Below, piece after piece: positions 1 through 8,079 of a stretch of DNA of 10,451 nt. Numbering within the stretch: position 1 is the first letter of the stretch; every line of letters begins with the position of its first letter. This stretch comes from Synergistaceae bacterium UBA4088 (GTDB lineage Bacteria; Synergistota; Synergistia; Synergistales; Thermovirgaceae), in assembly GCA_002382605.1 (NCBI GenBank), contig DFYG01000142.1, forward strand, positions 1-10,451, read 5' to 3'. Made by a program: the position numbers and the translations under genes. The notes beneath the pieces are model-generated. The model saw nothing but the letters and a program-made list of their open reading frames with translations, made no database searches and had not been told where the DNA came from.

Positions 1-1
1 C

Positions 2-724
2 TCGGCCTCCGCCAGATCTCTCGGCGCAGGTGTACACTTCCACTTTCTCGAGGCTGAGTGGGAGTTGTCATTCCTGAAGGACAAAGTGGGCCTGGACCCT
101 GTCTCCTATCTTGAGGAAGCGGGACTCTTCGATCTATCGTCGACCATTCTGGCGCACGGTGTCTGGTTCCCGGCAGAATTAATTCCAAAGCTCGGTAATA
201 CGCCGGTGACTATAGCTCACAACCCTTCCAGCAACATGAAACTCGGGAGCGGGTTCGCGCCTGTTCCCGCACTTCTCGAAAACGGGGTGAACGTGTCCCT
301 TGGTACTGATGGAGCAGCAAGCAACAACAGGCTGGACATGTGGGAGGAGATGCGGCTCTGCGCTCTGATCCACAAGGGTGTGACAAAAGATCCTACGGTG
401 GTTTCCGCAAGAAGCGTGTTAAAAATGGCCACTGTGGCAGGAGCAAGGTCTTCGGGTTTTGTGGATGTCGGGCTCGTACGCGAAGGATGGCAGGCCGACC
501 TCGTTCTGGTGGACCTGGACAGGCCCCAATATAATGGATGGGATCCAGAAAATCTCTTCGGCTTCATTGTATATGCCGGATCAGGCGGGGATGTTAAAGC
601 TACCATGGCCGCGGGGCGGTGGTTATACCGCGACGGAAGTTTCCCCGAGGGTGAATTCGAAGAAGTGATGAGGCAACTGTCGCGATGCAGAAACGAACTG
701 ACAGGTTCCGCAAACGGTTCCTGA
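2..724 (+). CDS. mtaD: Amidohydrolase, MtaD/TrzA family (5-methylthioadenosine / S-adenosylhomocysteine deaminase-like), 5' truncated
   Basis: The reading frame is open at the left edge, so the true start lies outside the window; 240 C-terminal residues are visible of a family that usually has about 430. Seen: HFHFLEAE near visible residues 12-19, giving the third metal-ligand His and the catalytic Glu; LAHGVWF with the next His; HNPSSNMKLGSG; and GTDGAASNN with the metal-binding Asp, all in the order of the amidohydrolase barrel. The C-terminal part (GWQADLVLVDLD) is the usual small beta-sandwich segment. Known for the family: cytosolic, metal-dependent deamination of adenosine-type compounds or related ring hydrolysis. 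MTA/SAH deamination is the commonest annotation, but exact substrate is not decidable from sequence, and guanine- or triazine-type hydrolases share these motifs. The N-terminal HxH metal pair is not in the window. The gene ends 39 bases before alaS with no terminator between. Confidence 0.85.
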   Translation, partial: SASARSLGAGVHFHFLEAEWELSFLKDKVGLDPVSYLEEAGLFDLSSTILAHGVWFPAELIPKLGNTPVTIAHNPSSNMKLGSGFAPVPALLENGVNVSLGTDGAASNNRLDMWEEMRLCALIHKGVTKDPTVVSARSVLKMATVAGARSSGFVDVGLVREGWQADLVLVDLDRPQYNGWDPENLFGFIVYAGSGGDVKATMAAGRWLYRDGSFPEGEFEEVMRQLSRCRNELTGSANGS

Positions 725-733
725 TGATATAAT
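725..733 (+). promoter_or_regulatory. Extended -10 promoter element upstream of alaS
   Basis: TGATATAAT is a perfect match to the sigma-70-type extended -10 consensus (TGN followed by TATAAT at 728-733). It starts directly after the stop codon of the amidohydrolase gene. No good -35 hexamer lies at normal spacing: CTGACA at 698-703 is 24 bases away, which is too far. Extended -10 promoters often do without one. The inferred transcription start is near 740, giving a leader of roughly 24 bases that carries the Shine-Dalgarno site. It would be the promoter for the alaS-to-rpsA run. Inference from sequence only. Confidence 0.6.
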
Positions 734-745
734 CGCCTGAAAAAA

Positions 746-752
746 GAAGGAG
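746..752 (+). promoter_or_regulatory. Shine-Dalgarno site of alaS
   Basis: GAAGGAG, 11 bases before the ATG at 764. It is a strong purine-rich match and fixes the alaS start. It lies in the only true intergenic spacer before miaA-ispH. Confidence 0.75.
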
Positions 753-763
753 ACGTCCCTATT

Positions 764-3412
764 ATGCAATGGAGAAGCGGAAAAGAGCTGCGTGAACTTT
801 ACCTTTCCTATTTCGAAGAGAACGGGCACCGAAAATTCCCGAGTTTTTCACTGATACCCGACGATCCTTCGCTGCTTTTCACCATAGCGGGGATGGTGCC
901 GTTCAAACCGTACTTCCTGGGTATGCGGACACCAGCCTTCAAGAGAGCAACTACGTCCCAGAAGTGCGTCAGAACCAACGACATCGACAATGTCGGCAGG
1001 ACAGCCAGGCATCATACCCTGTTTGAAATGCTGGGGAACTTCAGCTTCGGTGATTATTTCAAGAGCAGGGCCGCAGCCTTCGCCTGGGAGTTTCTTGTGG
1101 AAAGAGTGGGACTTGATCCATCCAGGCTTTACCCTACCATCTACAGGGATGACGAAGAAGCCTTCCAGATATGGAACAGGGAGATCGGTGTCTCACCAGA
1201 CCGCATTTTCAGGCTGGGTGAGGAGGACAACTTCTGGTCCGCAGGTCCTGTCGGACCGTGCGGTCCTTGCTCTGAACTCATCTACGACCAGGGCCCGGAA
1301 TTTTCCTGCGGGAGACCCGATTGCGGGGTCGGGTGCGAATGCGACCGCTACCTGGAGATCTGGAACCTTGTCTTCATGCAGTACAATCGCCTGGAGGACG
1401 GGTCTCTGGAACCCCTCCCCAAGAAGAACATAGACACCGGGATGGGACTGGAGAGGCTCGCTTCGGTGGTACAGCAGGTATCCGGTGATTTCCAGACAGA
1501 CCTTTTCAAACCCCTTGTGGACAGGTCCTGTGAGGTATGCGGTATTGAATACGGCAAGGGCGGCACAGGCGACATGGCCGCAAGGGTCATATCCGACCAC
1601 TTCCGGGCGACGGCTTTCATGATAGCGGACGGAGTCCTCCCCTCGAACGAGGGGAGGGGATATGTCCTCCGGAGAATACTCCGGCGGGCCGTACGATTCG
1701 GCAGACTGAGCGGCGTTCATAAACCCTTCCTCATGGATCTTTATCCCGTTCTTGTCGATGTGATGGGCGATCCATACCGGGAATTGATAGACCAGCGTCC
1801 ACTGATCGAGCAGGTTGTAGAGATGGAGGAAACCCGTTTCGGCAGGACGCTGGAACAGGGCCTCACTCTTCTCGAGAACGAGATCCGGTCGATCCGGTCC
1901 GGCAAAGGCACCTCGCTCCGGGGAGATGTCGCGTTCGAACTCTATGACACTTTCGGTTTTCCATTTGAACTGACCGAGGAAGTTTGCCAGGAACAGGGAT
2001 TGAGCGTCAACCGCGATGGTTTTACCGAACAGATGGAGAAACAGAGGGAGCGTGCAAGGGCAGGTGCCAGGGTTTCAACAAGAAATACGAGCGGCCCGGT
2101 TCTTGACGGGATCCGGGAAGCATCCGGCCCTACGGAATTTGCCGGTTACGTCCGCAGCAGCCTGGAGACAAAGATCCTGGCCATTGTATCGGACGGGGCA
2201 GATGTTTCACGTGCCGTTTCAGGGGAAGATGTGTTGCTGATACTTTCTGAAACACCCTTTTACGGTGAAGGGGGCGGACAGGTAGGAGACCGGGGCAGAA
2301 TATCAGGAGACTCCTTTATTGCCGAGGTGACCGACACCGTGAAGCATTCAGGGGACCTGACAGTTCACAAAGTCCGGATAACCGAAGGAGAGGCCTCCCG
2401 GGGAGACACAGTTCTGGCGGAGATCGATGAAGAAAGGCGGCGGGCGATCAGATCGCACCATTCTTCAACCCACCTTCTGCATGAGGCCCTCACAAGGGTC
2501 CTCGGAGATCATGTAACCCAGGCCGGCTCCCTTGTCACCGATGAATTCCTGCGTTTCGATTTTACTCACATGAAACCTTTGAACAGAAAAGAGATCGAGG
2601 ATACCGAGGATATAGTGAACAGGGAGATCCTTGAAAACACCCCCCTCGAGATCATTCAGACGGATCTTGAAAGTGCCAGGGCACTGGGCGCAAAGGCCCT
2701 CTTCGATGAAAAGTACGGGGAAACGGTCAGGGTTGTCAAAGTACAAGGGTTCAGCGCTGAATTGTGCGGAGGGACCCATGTCGACGCTACGGGAGATATC
2801 GGCCCGTTCAAGATCATACATGAAGAGGGGATCGGCTCCGGGGTCAGGAGGATCACCGCGCTTGCTGGCATGTCATCCCTGGGACACTTCCGGAAACTTT
2901 CGGATACTGTGGAGGATCTGGAATCGCTCCTTTCCGTCCCAGGCGAAGCACTGGAAAAAAGGATAAGGGAGATCCAGGCTGAAAATAAAAAGATTTCAGC
3001 AGAACTTGAAAGACTGAAGCTGAAATCGGGACTCTCAAGGGTTGATGAACTTGTGGCGGGAAAGATCACGGCCGGACCGGTATCCGTCGTGCTGGGGCAG
3101 TACAGGGACATCTCGCTTGATTCCGTAAGAAGCGTGGGAGACAGTATCCGGCAGAAGATATCAGATGTCGTCATTTTTCTAGCCATCATCAATGAAGAGC
3201 AGGCCCAGATCATTGCCATGGCTGACAAAATGGCGGTTTCACGTGGAGTGGACTGTGGCCGCCTTGTGAGGGCGATCGCCGGAAAACTCGGCGGAGGCGG
3301 AGGCGGACGGCCGGACATGGCGCAGGCCGGCATAAAGGATCCCGAAAATATCGAAGCCGCCATCTCGGAGGTCCCTGGCATTGTTCTGGCAATGATCGAG
3401 GGGAAGCATTGA
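764..3412 (+). CDS. alaS: Alanyl-tRNA synthetase (alanine--tRNA ligase)
   Basis: Cytosolic enzyme that activates alanine with ATP and charges tRNA-Ala, with editing of mischarged Ser/Gly. The product is 882 residues, close to the usual 870-880, and complete. Class II catalytic core: NDIDNVGRTARHH (TARHH at 80-84), FEMLGNFSFGDYFK, TIYRDDEEAF, and GRGYVLRRILRRA as motif 3. A four-Cys segment (CGRPDCGVGCECDR) sits between motifs 2 and 3, as in many bacterial AlaS. Editing domain: GEGGGQVGDRG, HSSTH (zinc His 566 and 570) and CGGTH (Cys668, His672). Then comes a coiled-coil-like stretch (about 710-770) and the DHHA1 C-terminal domain with a Gly6 run and RPDMAQAG (843-856). No essential motif is missing. 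The ATG start has a good Shine-Dalgarno site. The stop overlaps the ruvX start by four bases (TTGA), suggesting translational coupling. In-coding hairpins are listed separately. Confidence 0.98.
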   Translation: MQWRSGKELRELYLSYFEENGHRKFPSFSLIPDDPSLLFTIAGMVPFKPYFLGMRTPAFKRATTSQKCVRTNDIDNVGRTARHHTLFEMLGNFSFGDYFKSRAAAFAWEFLVERVGLDPSRLYPTIYRDDEEAFQIWNREIGVSPDRIFRLGEEDNFWSAGPVGPCGPCSELIYDQGPEFSCGRPDCGVGCECDRYLEIWNLVFMQYNRLEDGSLEPLPKKNIDTGMGLERLASVVQQVSGDFQTDLFKPLVDRSCEVCGIEYGKGGTGDMAARVISDHFRATAFMIADGVLPSNEGRGYVLRRILRRAVRFGRLSGVHKPFLMDLYPVLVDVMGDPYRELIDQRPLIEQVVEMEETRFGRTLEQGLTLLENEIRSIRSGKGTSLRGDVAFELYDTFGFPFELTEEVCQEQGLSVNRDGFTEQMEKQRERARAGARVSTRNTSGPVLDGIREASGPTEFAGYVRSSLETKILAIVSDGADVSRAVSGEDVLLILSETPFYGEGGGQVGDRGRISGDSFIAEVTDTVKHSGDLTVHKVRITEGEASRGDTVLAEIDEERRRAIRSHHSSTHLLHEALTRVLGDHVTQAGSLVTDEFLRFDFTHMKPLNRKEIEDTEDIVNREILENTPLEIIQTDLESARALGAKALFDEKYGETVRVVKVQGFSAELCGGTHVDATGDIGPFKIIHEEGIGSGVRRITALAGMSSLGHFRKLSDTVEDLESLLSVPGEALEKRIREIQAENKKISAELERLKLKSGLSRVDELVAGKITAGPVSVVLGQYRDISLDSVRSVGDSIRQKISDVVIFLAIINEEQAQIIAMADKMAVSRGVDCGRLVRAIAGKLGGGGGGRPDMAQAGIKDPENIEAAISEVPGIVLAMIEGKH
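1636..1657 (+). repeat. Inverted repeat / hairpin inside alaS (9-bp stem, GAAC loop)
   Basis: CCTCCCCTC (1636-1644) and GAGGGGAGG (1649-1657) are perfect reverse complements with a 4-base loop. They cover the codons of the conserved LPSNEGRG stretch of motif 3. The arms are very GC-rich, so the RNA stem should be stable. No T-tract follows. Confidence 0.6.
1669..1684 (+). repeat. Second inverted repeat / hairpin inside alaS (6-bp stem, AATA loop)
   Basis: CCGGAG (1669-1674) and CTCCGG (1679-1684) pair perfectly around AATA, only 11 bases after the 1636-1657 hairpin. They fall in the RRILRR codons of motif 3. Confidence 0.5.
1882..1899 (+). repeat. 9-bp tandem direct repeat in alaS
   Basis: GATCCGGTC occurs twice head-to-tail (1882-1890 and 1891-1899). 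It produces a duplicated Ile-Arg-Ser tripeptide in the protein. It looks like a small in-frame duplication in a variable helical region. Confidence 0.55.
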
Positions 3413-3837
3413 AAAGAGTCCTCGGGCTCGATATCGGGAAAGTGCGCATAGGCGTGGCCCTGAGCGATCCCCTGGGGACTTTCGCCCAGGGGATCGCTGT
3501 TCTTGACGCAGGTCGCGGCTGGATAAGTGCCCTGAAAGACATTGTCGAGGCCAACAGTGTGGGTGTGATCGTCGTGGGCATGCCGGTTCGGACCGATGGA
3601 TCCAGAGGGCCGGAGAGCGAATGGGTGGAATCGATAATCGGAAGGATCCGCAGGGAATTTGAAGGGATCGAGGTTCTGACCTGGGATGAGAGGTTCACCA
3701 CAACCGTGGCCGTAAAGTCGCTCATTGAGGGAGACGTTTCCCGCCGGAGGCGGAAAATGGTGGTCGACAAGGTCGCCGCTTCAATAATGCTGCAGGGCTT
3801 TCTTGAAAACAGGAGAAAAGGAAATGGAACTTCCTGA
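3409..3837 (+). CDS. ruvX: Putative pre-16S rRNA nuclease / Holliday-junction resolvase-like protein RuvX (YqgF)
   Basis: A 142-residue, full-length YqgF protein with an RNase H-like fold. Seen: [18 protein letters not shown] at the N-terminus with the first acidic residue Asp8; IVVGMP at 54-59; TWDERFTT with Asp93/Glu94; and [14 protein letters not shown] with Asp120, the last acidic site. All three catalytic acidic positions are present. Known: YqgF members process the 5' end of 16S rRNA, and the family resembles RuvC-type resolvases; which activity dominates here cannot be told. The start is TTG at 3409, overlapping the alaS stop (TTGA), with AGGGG at 3399-3403 as Shine-Dalgarno. The 3' end overlaps mutS by 14 bases. 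Codons 19-30 form a perfect 14-bp inverted repeat. The alaS-ruvX pairing is common in bacteria. Confidence 0.95.
   Translation: MKRVLGLDIGKVRIGVALSDPLGTFAQGIAVLDAGRGWISALKDIVEANSVGVIVVGMPVRTDGSRGPESEWVESIIGRIRREFEGIEVLTWDERFTTTVAVKSLIEGDVSRRRRKMVVDKVAASIMLQGFLENRRKGNGTS
3463..3498 (+). repeat. Perfect 14-bp inverted repeat inside ruvX
   Basis: AGCGATCCCCTGGG (3463-3476) and CCCAGGGGATCGCT (3485-3498) are exact reverse complements separated by GACTTTCG. The element spans exactly codons 19-30 of ruvX ([12 protein letters not shown]). The RNA would form a strong stem-loop 54 bases after the start codon. No T-run follows, so it is not an intrinsic terminator. Possible roles are mRNA processing, stability or translation control; none is shown by the sequence. 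Confidence 0.8.
3811..3815 (+). promoter_or_regulatory. Shine-Dalgarno site of mutS, inside ruvX
   Basis: AGGAG lies 8 bases before the ATG at 3824. It decides the mutS start: the in-frame TTG at 3803 would add seven residues but lies upstream of this site and has none of its own. Confidence 0.7.
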
Positions 3838-6397
3838 AGAGATAAAGCTTACCCCGATGCTGAAACAGTATCTTGAATGGAAGAACAGGTACCCCGATTG
3901 TCTGCTCTTTTTCAGAATGGGCGATTTCTACGAGATGTTCTTTAACGACGCAAAAATTGCATCGGGGATACTCGACATTGTCCTGACCGCAAGAGATCCC
4001 GAGAAAAAGATCCCCATGGCCGGAGTCCCTTATCATGCCGTTGAATCCTATCTGGAACGTCTTGTGGCTTCCGGCCGCAAGGTCGCGATCTGTGAGCAGA
4101 TCACTGTGCCCGACGGGAAAAAGCTTGTCGAACGACAGGTTGTCAGGGTTGTGACTCCGGGAACCTTTTTGTCCGGCGAATCCTCAAGCGAGGGGCGTCT
4201 TGCGGCGATGAACATTCTGGATAATGGCGTTTCGCTGGCATTACTCAACTGTGCTACCGGGCTTCTCAGGGCAGGGACAATTTCCACTGAAGCGGCCACT
4301 TCAGAATTGGCAGGGTTTTCACCTGCCGAGATCATCGTCCCCGCGGGTTCGGAGAAAAGATCGGAAGCCGTAATTCCCTTCGGGGCGAAAAGCTCTCTCT
4401 CCGCAAGGAACCGTGACGACTTCAAGGCAGTGGAAGCCTCCAGAAGAATATGCCGGGATTGGGGACTTTCCACTCTTTCAGGTTTTGGTATTTCGGATGT
4501 CGATCCTTGCTGCGGCTGCGCCGGGGTACTTTTATCCTATATTGAAGAGACGCAGTTCCGTTCTACCAGAGGTGTTATCGAACTGCGCCCGATCCTCGAG
4601 AGATCCTCAATGTACATAGACCCGGCCGCGATCGAAAATCTTGAACTGACCGGGACCGGAGGGACCTCTCTTTTCGAATCCCTGAACGGATGCAAAACTT
4701 CAATGGGCAGACGGAGACTTCGGGAATGGCTCCTGCACCCCCTTCTCGACCCGGAAGAGATATCAGCGAGACAGGATTGCGTTTCATTCCTGATCTCCGA
4801 ACCGGAAACAAGGTCAAGGCTTCAGGCTGCCCTGGCAGCCTGTGGAGATATGGACCGGTCGCTTTCACGGCTGGCCTTTGGCAGTTCCGGCCCTGGAGAT
4901 ACCGGAATAATCCGGGATACTCTCAGAGCGATACCGGCTATCAGAAAACAGCTGGAAAAGACGGGTATCCCGATCCGGCTGAAGGAGACCGAAGAGACAT
5001 CCAGCCTTGGTATCCTTCTTGGAAGGGCCCTGAATGAGGATCTTCCCCGCTCGATCCATGCGGGGCAGATCATTCGCGATGGTTTTGACACTGTCATTGA
5101 TTCTCTCAGAAATATTCAAAAGAACGAGAACGAATGGCTCGAGCGCTTCCTTGATGCCCGGAAAAGAGAAACCGGCATCAAAAATATGAAGATCGGATTC
5201 AACAGGGTTTTTGGCTATTACCTTGAAGTGAGCAGAACCTCCTCACATGGACTGCCAGATTCTTTCATCAGAAAACAGACGCTTGTGTCCGGCGAGAGGT
5301 TCGTAACGGAAGAGCTCAAGTCATTTGAAGAAAGGATGCTCTCCGCTTCTGAAGAGGCGAAGGAAAGAGAGGAGGAACTTTTTCGTGATCTGTGCTCTTC
5401 CATTATTGAATGTTCAGCCCAGCTCAGGGCTCTTGCGCTTTCTATAGCCGAGATCGACGTTCTTGCCTCTTTCGCGCAAACTGCGGCCATGAACCGCTAC
5501 TGCAGGCCAACCGTAGACCTCGGGGATATCATAGATATAGAGGCCGGAAGACACCCGGTCGTGGAACATTCTCTTGGCAGCGGAGCCTTCACTCCGAATG
5601 ACATAAGGCTGGATCCTGATGATTCCCGGATAGCGATAGTGACCGGCCCCAACATGGCGGGGAAATCAACATACCTGCGGATGACGGCGCTGCTGGTGAT
5701 CATGGCGCAGGCCGGATGTTTCGTACCTGCAAGGAGCGCAAGGATCGGTATTATAGAGAAGGTTTTCTCCAGGATAGGGGCCAGGGACGAGATCGCCCGG
5801 GGAAGAAGCACCTTCATGGTTGAAATGGTAGAAACCGCCAACATACTGAATAATGTCTCTTCGCGAAGCCTTGTGGTCCTCGACGAGGTGGGGCGGGGAA
5901 CATCGACGTACGATGGTATGAGCATAGCCTGGGCAGTCCTTGAGTATCTTCAGAATCCGGAAATTCGCAGGCCCAGGGTCCTTTTCGCCACTCATTTCCA
6001 CGAATTGACCGTTCTCTCGGAGAGGCTCCCGGGTGTCCGGAACCTGAGTATGGCTGTGGAAGAGAGGGACAACGGAATAATCTTCCTTTACAAGGTGGTC
6101 CCGGTCCCGGCGGACAGATCCTATGGGATAGAAGTCGCGCGTCTTGCCGGGATACCTGATGTCGTGCTTAAAAGGTCCATGGAGATCCTTAAACGCTTCG
6201 AAAGCAAGGAAGGAATGGAGATCCCGGCTATTCCTGCAGCATCTTCCGCCGGGCAGCTGCCACTTTTCGGTGGCCTTTCCGAAGAGATGATCAGCGAGAT
6301 CGCCGAGATCGAACCCGATGAAATGACGCCATTAAAGGCTCTTGAGATTCTTTATTCCCTCAGAAAAAGAGCCAGGGAGGCACTGGATCTGCGATGA
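3824..6397 (+). CDS. mutS: DNA mismatch repair protein MutS
   Basis: Recognises mispaired and looped bases, then uses ATP to recruit MutL. The product is 857 residues, a normal MutS1 length. Seen in order: [12 protein letters not shown] and MGDFYEMF with the mismatch-probing Phe35-Tyr36-Glu37; connector and lever regions; the clamp with [15 protein letters not shown]; and the C-terminal ATPase with Walker [10 protein letters not shown] (608-616), signature and Walker [14 protein letters not shown] (Asp687/Glu688), and ATHFHEL (His724). Near the end QLPLF (811-815) resembles a sliding-clamp binding motif, followed by the [14 protein letters not shown] dimerisation helices. FYE and the full ATPase mark it as repair MutS rather than MutS2. 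ATG 3824 was chosen for its Shine-Dalgarno site; it overlaps ruvX by 14 bases. The stop overlaps mutL (ATGA), so the two repair partners are probably translated in a coupled way. Confidence 0.98.
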   Translation: MELPEEIKLTPMLKQYLEWKNRYPDCLLFFRMGDFYEMFFNDAKIASGILDIVLTARDPEKKIPMAGVPYHAVESYLERLVASGRKVAICEQITVPDGKKLVERQVVRVVTPGTFLSGESSSEGRLAAMNILDNGVSLALLNCATGLLRAGTISTEAATSELAGFSPAEIIVPAGSEKRSEAVIPFGAKSSLSARNRDDFKAVEASRRICRDWGLSTLSGFGISDVDPCCGCAGVLLSYIEETQFRSTRGVIELRPILERSSMYIDPAAIENLELTGTGGTSLFESLNGCKTSMGRRRLREWLLHPLLDPEEISARQDCVSFLISEPETRSRLQAALAACGDMDRSLSRLAFGSSGPGDTGIIRDTLRAIPAIRKQLEKTGIPIRLKETEETSSLGILLGRALNEDLPRSIHAGQIIRDGFDTVIDSLRNIQKNENEWLERFLDARKRETGIKNMKIGFNRVFGYYLEVSRTSSHGLPDSFIRKQTLVSGERFVTEELKSFEERMLSASEEAKEREEELFRDLCSSIIECSAQLRALALSIAEIDVLASFAQTAAMNRYCRPTVDLGDIIDIEAGRHPVVEHSLGSGAFTPNDIRLDPDDSRIAIVTGPNMAGKSTYLRMTALLVIMAQAGCFVPARSARIGIIEKVFSRIGARDEIARGRSTFMVEMVETANILNNVSSRSLVVLDEVGRGTSTYDGMSIAWAVLEYLQNPEIRRPRVLFATHFHELTVLSERLPGVRNLSMAVEERDNGIIFLYKVVPVPADRSYGIEVARLAGIPDVVLKRSMEILKRFESKEGMEIPAIPAASSAGQLPLFGGLSEEMISEIAEIEPDEMTPLKALEILYSLRKRAREALDLR
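4823..4842 (+). repeat. Near-perfect palindrome inside mutS
   Basis: CAGGCTGCC (4823-4831) and GGCAGCCTG (4834-4842) are reverse complements with 2 bases between. As RNA this gives an 8-bp stem with a CCTG loop. It lies in Ala-rich codons (QAALAAC), so alanine codon choice may explain part of it. Confidence 0.5.
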
Positions 6398-8079
6398 AAC
6401 CCATAAGACAGCTCCCGGATGATGTCTCAAGCAGGATCGCCGCCGGCGAGGTCATCGAGAATCCCGCTTCCGCGGTCAAGGAGCTTATCGAAAACTCCCT
6501 TGATGCCGGATCATCCAGGATAGTTATCCGGCTTGGAAATGGCGGAAAGAGCATGATCTCCGTGGAGGATGACGGTAACGGAATTCCTTTCGATGAGCTG
6601 CCACTTGCTATCGAGAGGTTTGCTACAAGCAAGATCGAGGATGTGAAAGATCTTTCCAGTATCCATTCCTTCGGTTACAGGGGGGAAGCTCTTGCAAGCA
6701 TTTGTGCCGTAAGCCGTTTCGAGATCAGGAGTTACCGTCCGGGATCGGCCGGAGGGGGACTGCTTCGCGCCGCCGGAGGGACGATCGTTCTTCATGAACC
6801 CGTTACAGCGCAATCAGGGACAAGGATCCAGGTCGACGACCTCTTCTTCAACCTTCTTCCAAGGAGAAACTTCCTGAAGAGCGCCTCAACCGAGGGGCGG
6901 AGGGCAGCTGCAATAATCAGGGACTATTCCGCCGCTTTTCCCCGAACATCTTTTTCCGCCTACCTCGATGGAAGGGAGATCTTTTCGACTGACGGGATCC
7001 ATGACAGGCTTTCTGTTCTTGCGAAAATATGGGGATCCGCCGGCGATCTCCGCCAGAACATCTTCAGCGAGAGCGGGGTTGACGTAGAGGCTGTGTGGTT
7101 GCCGTCTCCAGGCACCAGGAGAAGGGACGTAACCGTTTTTTTCAACGGAAGGCGTGTTCGTGATCCTGTGGTTCTGGCCGCTGTATCTTCCTGTGGTGAG
7201 GCTGCATCCGGAAACTGGATGTTATTCATTTCCGTTCCTGCCGATCTCCTTGATGTCAACATCCATCCAGGAAAAACCGAGGTCAGGGTCCATTCTTCCC
7301 TGCCTCTTTTTGAAACAGTCCGAAAGACCGTCATCGGACTGATCGAAGGAAACCATATTGATCCGGGCTTGATTATGTCTCCGGGGAGATCCTCAGGCGG
7401 TTATCGATCGGGAGGCGCTGAAAGAGGAAGGATCATGTCACTCCGCAACGAGCCCGGCAATTATTTTTGCAGGGTCAAAGAAGCGCCAGGGCCGGGTTCA
7501 GGAGTCGTTGGAGAAGTCCCGGTGGATCCGGATTTTTCCTATATCGGCCAGATGGGCTCGGGTTATCTCCTTTTCAACGGAGAAGAAGAACTTGTAGTCG
7601 TCGATCCGCATGCTGCCCATGAAAGGATCGTCTACGAAAAATTCTCCGCGGAGGAGAGGGGAGGCAGTTCACAGAAAATATCTTTTCCCGAACAGATACC
7701 TCCAACCCTTTCAGAACGGATCGGCGATTTTCGGGAGAGCCTTGAAAAAGAGGGGTTCGCTTTTGAGGAGAGATCCGGAGCGCTCTTCCTTGCCGCGATC
7801 CCGGATTCAGGATATTGTTCATCCCCTCTGGAAGCACTCAGGTCATGGATCAGGACGCTTGATGATCGAGCTGAAAATGTCCGGGGCCAGGAAGGCCGAT
7901 CTGCCATTAAAGCATGCCACTCCTCGGTGAGACTTGGGGAAAAAATCTCAAATGAGGAAGCCGTAAGGCTTTTCGAGGATCTTTTTGCCTGTAAAAACCC
8001 CACTATGTGTCCGCATGGCAGGCCTACACTTATCCGCCTCCGCTCAAGGGATATTGCCCGCCTCTTCGGAAGGGAATGA
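6394..8079 (+). CDS. mutL: DNA mismatch repair protein MutL (endonuclease-type)
   Basis: ATP-driven partner of MutS. The product is 561 residues, slightly short because the linker (about 330-385) is brief. N-terminal GHKL ATPase: [24 protein letters not shown] with Glu30 and Asn34, DDGNGI (Asp59), RFATSKI, GYRGEAL (94-100), [13 protein letters not shown]-terminal domain: [12 protein letters not shown] (404-415), ACHSS (507-511), CPHGRP (539-544) and a final FGR, matching the metal-binding endonuclease motifs of MutL proteins in bacteria without MutH. Two deviations: the consensus DQHA reads DPHA, and the usual NTPAR after LFFN reads NLLPR. The metal ligands themselves are kept, so nicking activity is likely but unproven. 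QKISFP near 427 sits where clamp-binding motifs occur but is degenerate. The ATGA overlap with mutS, plus AGGGAGG 13 bases upstream, supports the start. It overlaps miaA by four bases. A GGGGAAAAAA run near 7936-7945 is a possible frameshift-prone site. Confidence 0.97.
   Translation: MKPIRQLPDDVSSRIAAGEVIENPASAVKELIENSLDAGSSRIVIRLGNGGKSMISVEDDGNGIPFDELPLAIERFATSKIEDVKDLSSIHSFGYRGEALASICAVSRFEIRSYRPGSAGGGLLRAAGGTIVLHEPVTAQSGTRIQVDDLFFNLLPRRNFLKSASTEGRRAAAIIRDYSAAFPRTSFSAYLDGREIFSTDGIHDRLSVLAKIWGSAGDLRQNIFSESGVDVEAVWLPSPGTRRRDVTVFFNGRRVRDPVVLAAVSSCGEAASGNWMLFISVPADLLDVNIHPGKTEVRVHSSLPLFETVRKTVIGLIEGNHIDPGLIMSPGRSSGGYRSGGAERGRIMSLRNEPGNYFCRVKEAPGPGSGVVGEVPVDPDFSYIGQMGSGYLLFNGEEELVVVDPHAAHERIVYEKFSAEERGGSSQKISFPEQIPPTLSERIGDFRESLEKEGFAFEERSGALFLAAIPDSGYCSSPLEALRSWIRTLDDRAENVRGQEGRSAIKACHSSVRLGEKISNEEAVRLFEDLFACKNPTMCPHGRPTLIRLRSRDIARLFGRE

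Noticed and set aside
1244..1266. Alternating GGTCC/GGACC/GGTCC arms in alaS that could form competing hairpins
   Set aside because: Fully explained by the repeated Gly-Pro codons of the conserved GPVGPCGPC motif; the stems are only 5-6 bp.
1193..1720. 175-codon minus-strand open frame within alaS
   Set aside because: Antisense of the AlaS catalytic core, with no family features or ribosome-binding context.
3290..3307. Three tandem GGCGGA units in alaS
   Set aside because: They encode the Gly run that is a normal conserved part of the AlaS C-terminal domain.
2656..3381. 241-codon minus-strand open frame opposite the 3' part of alaS
   Set aside because: It is Ser/Pro-rich antisense of alaS with no recognisable motif. 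The plus strand carries clear AlaS editing and DHHA1 motifs over the same bases.
3803..3823. Upstream TTG as an alternative mutS start
   Set aside because: No Shine-Dalgarno site of its own; AGGAG at 3811-3815 is well spaced for ATG 3824, and MutS N-termini begin near this point.
5085..5090. Perfect TTGACA -35 hexamer inside mutS
   Set aside because: No acceptable -10 follows at 16-18 bases; the nearest AT-rich hexamers are at spacing 19-20. Likely chance.
6505..6532. 7-bp inverted repeat (GCCGGAT / ATCCGGC) in mutL
   Set aside because: Short arms with a 14-base loop; expected by chance in a sequence rich in CCGG and GATC words.
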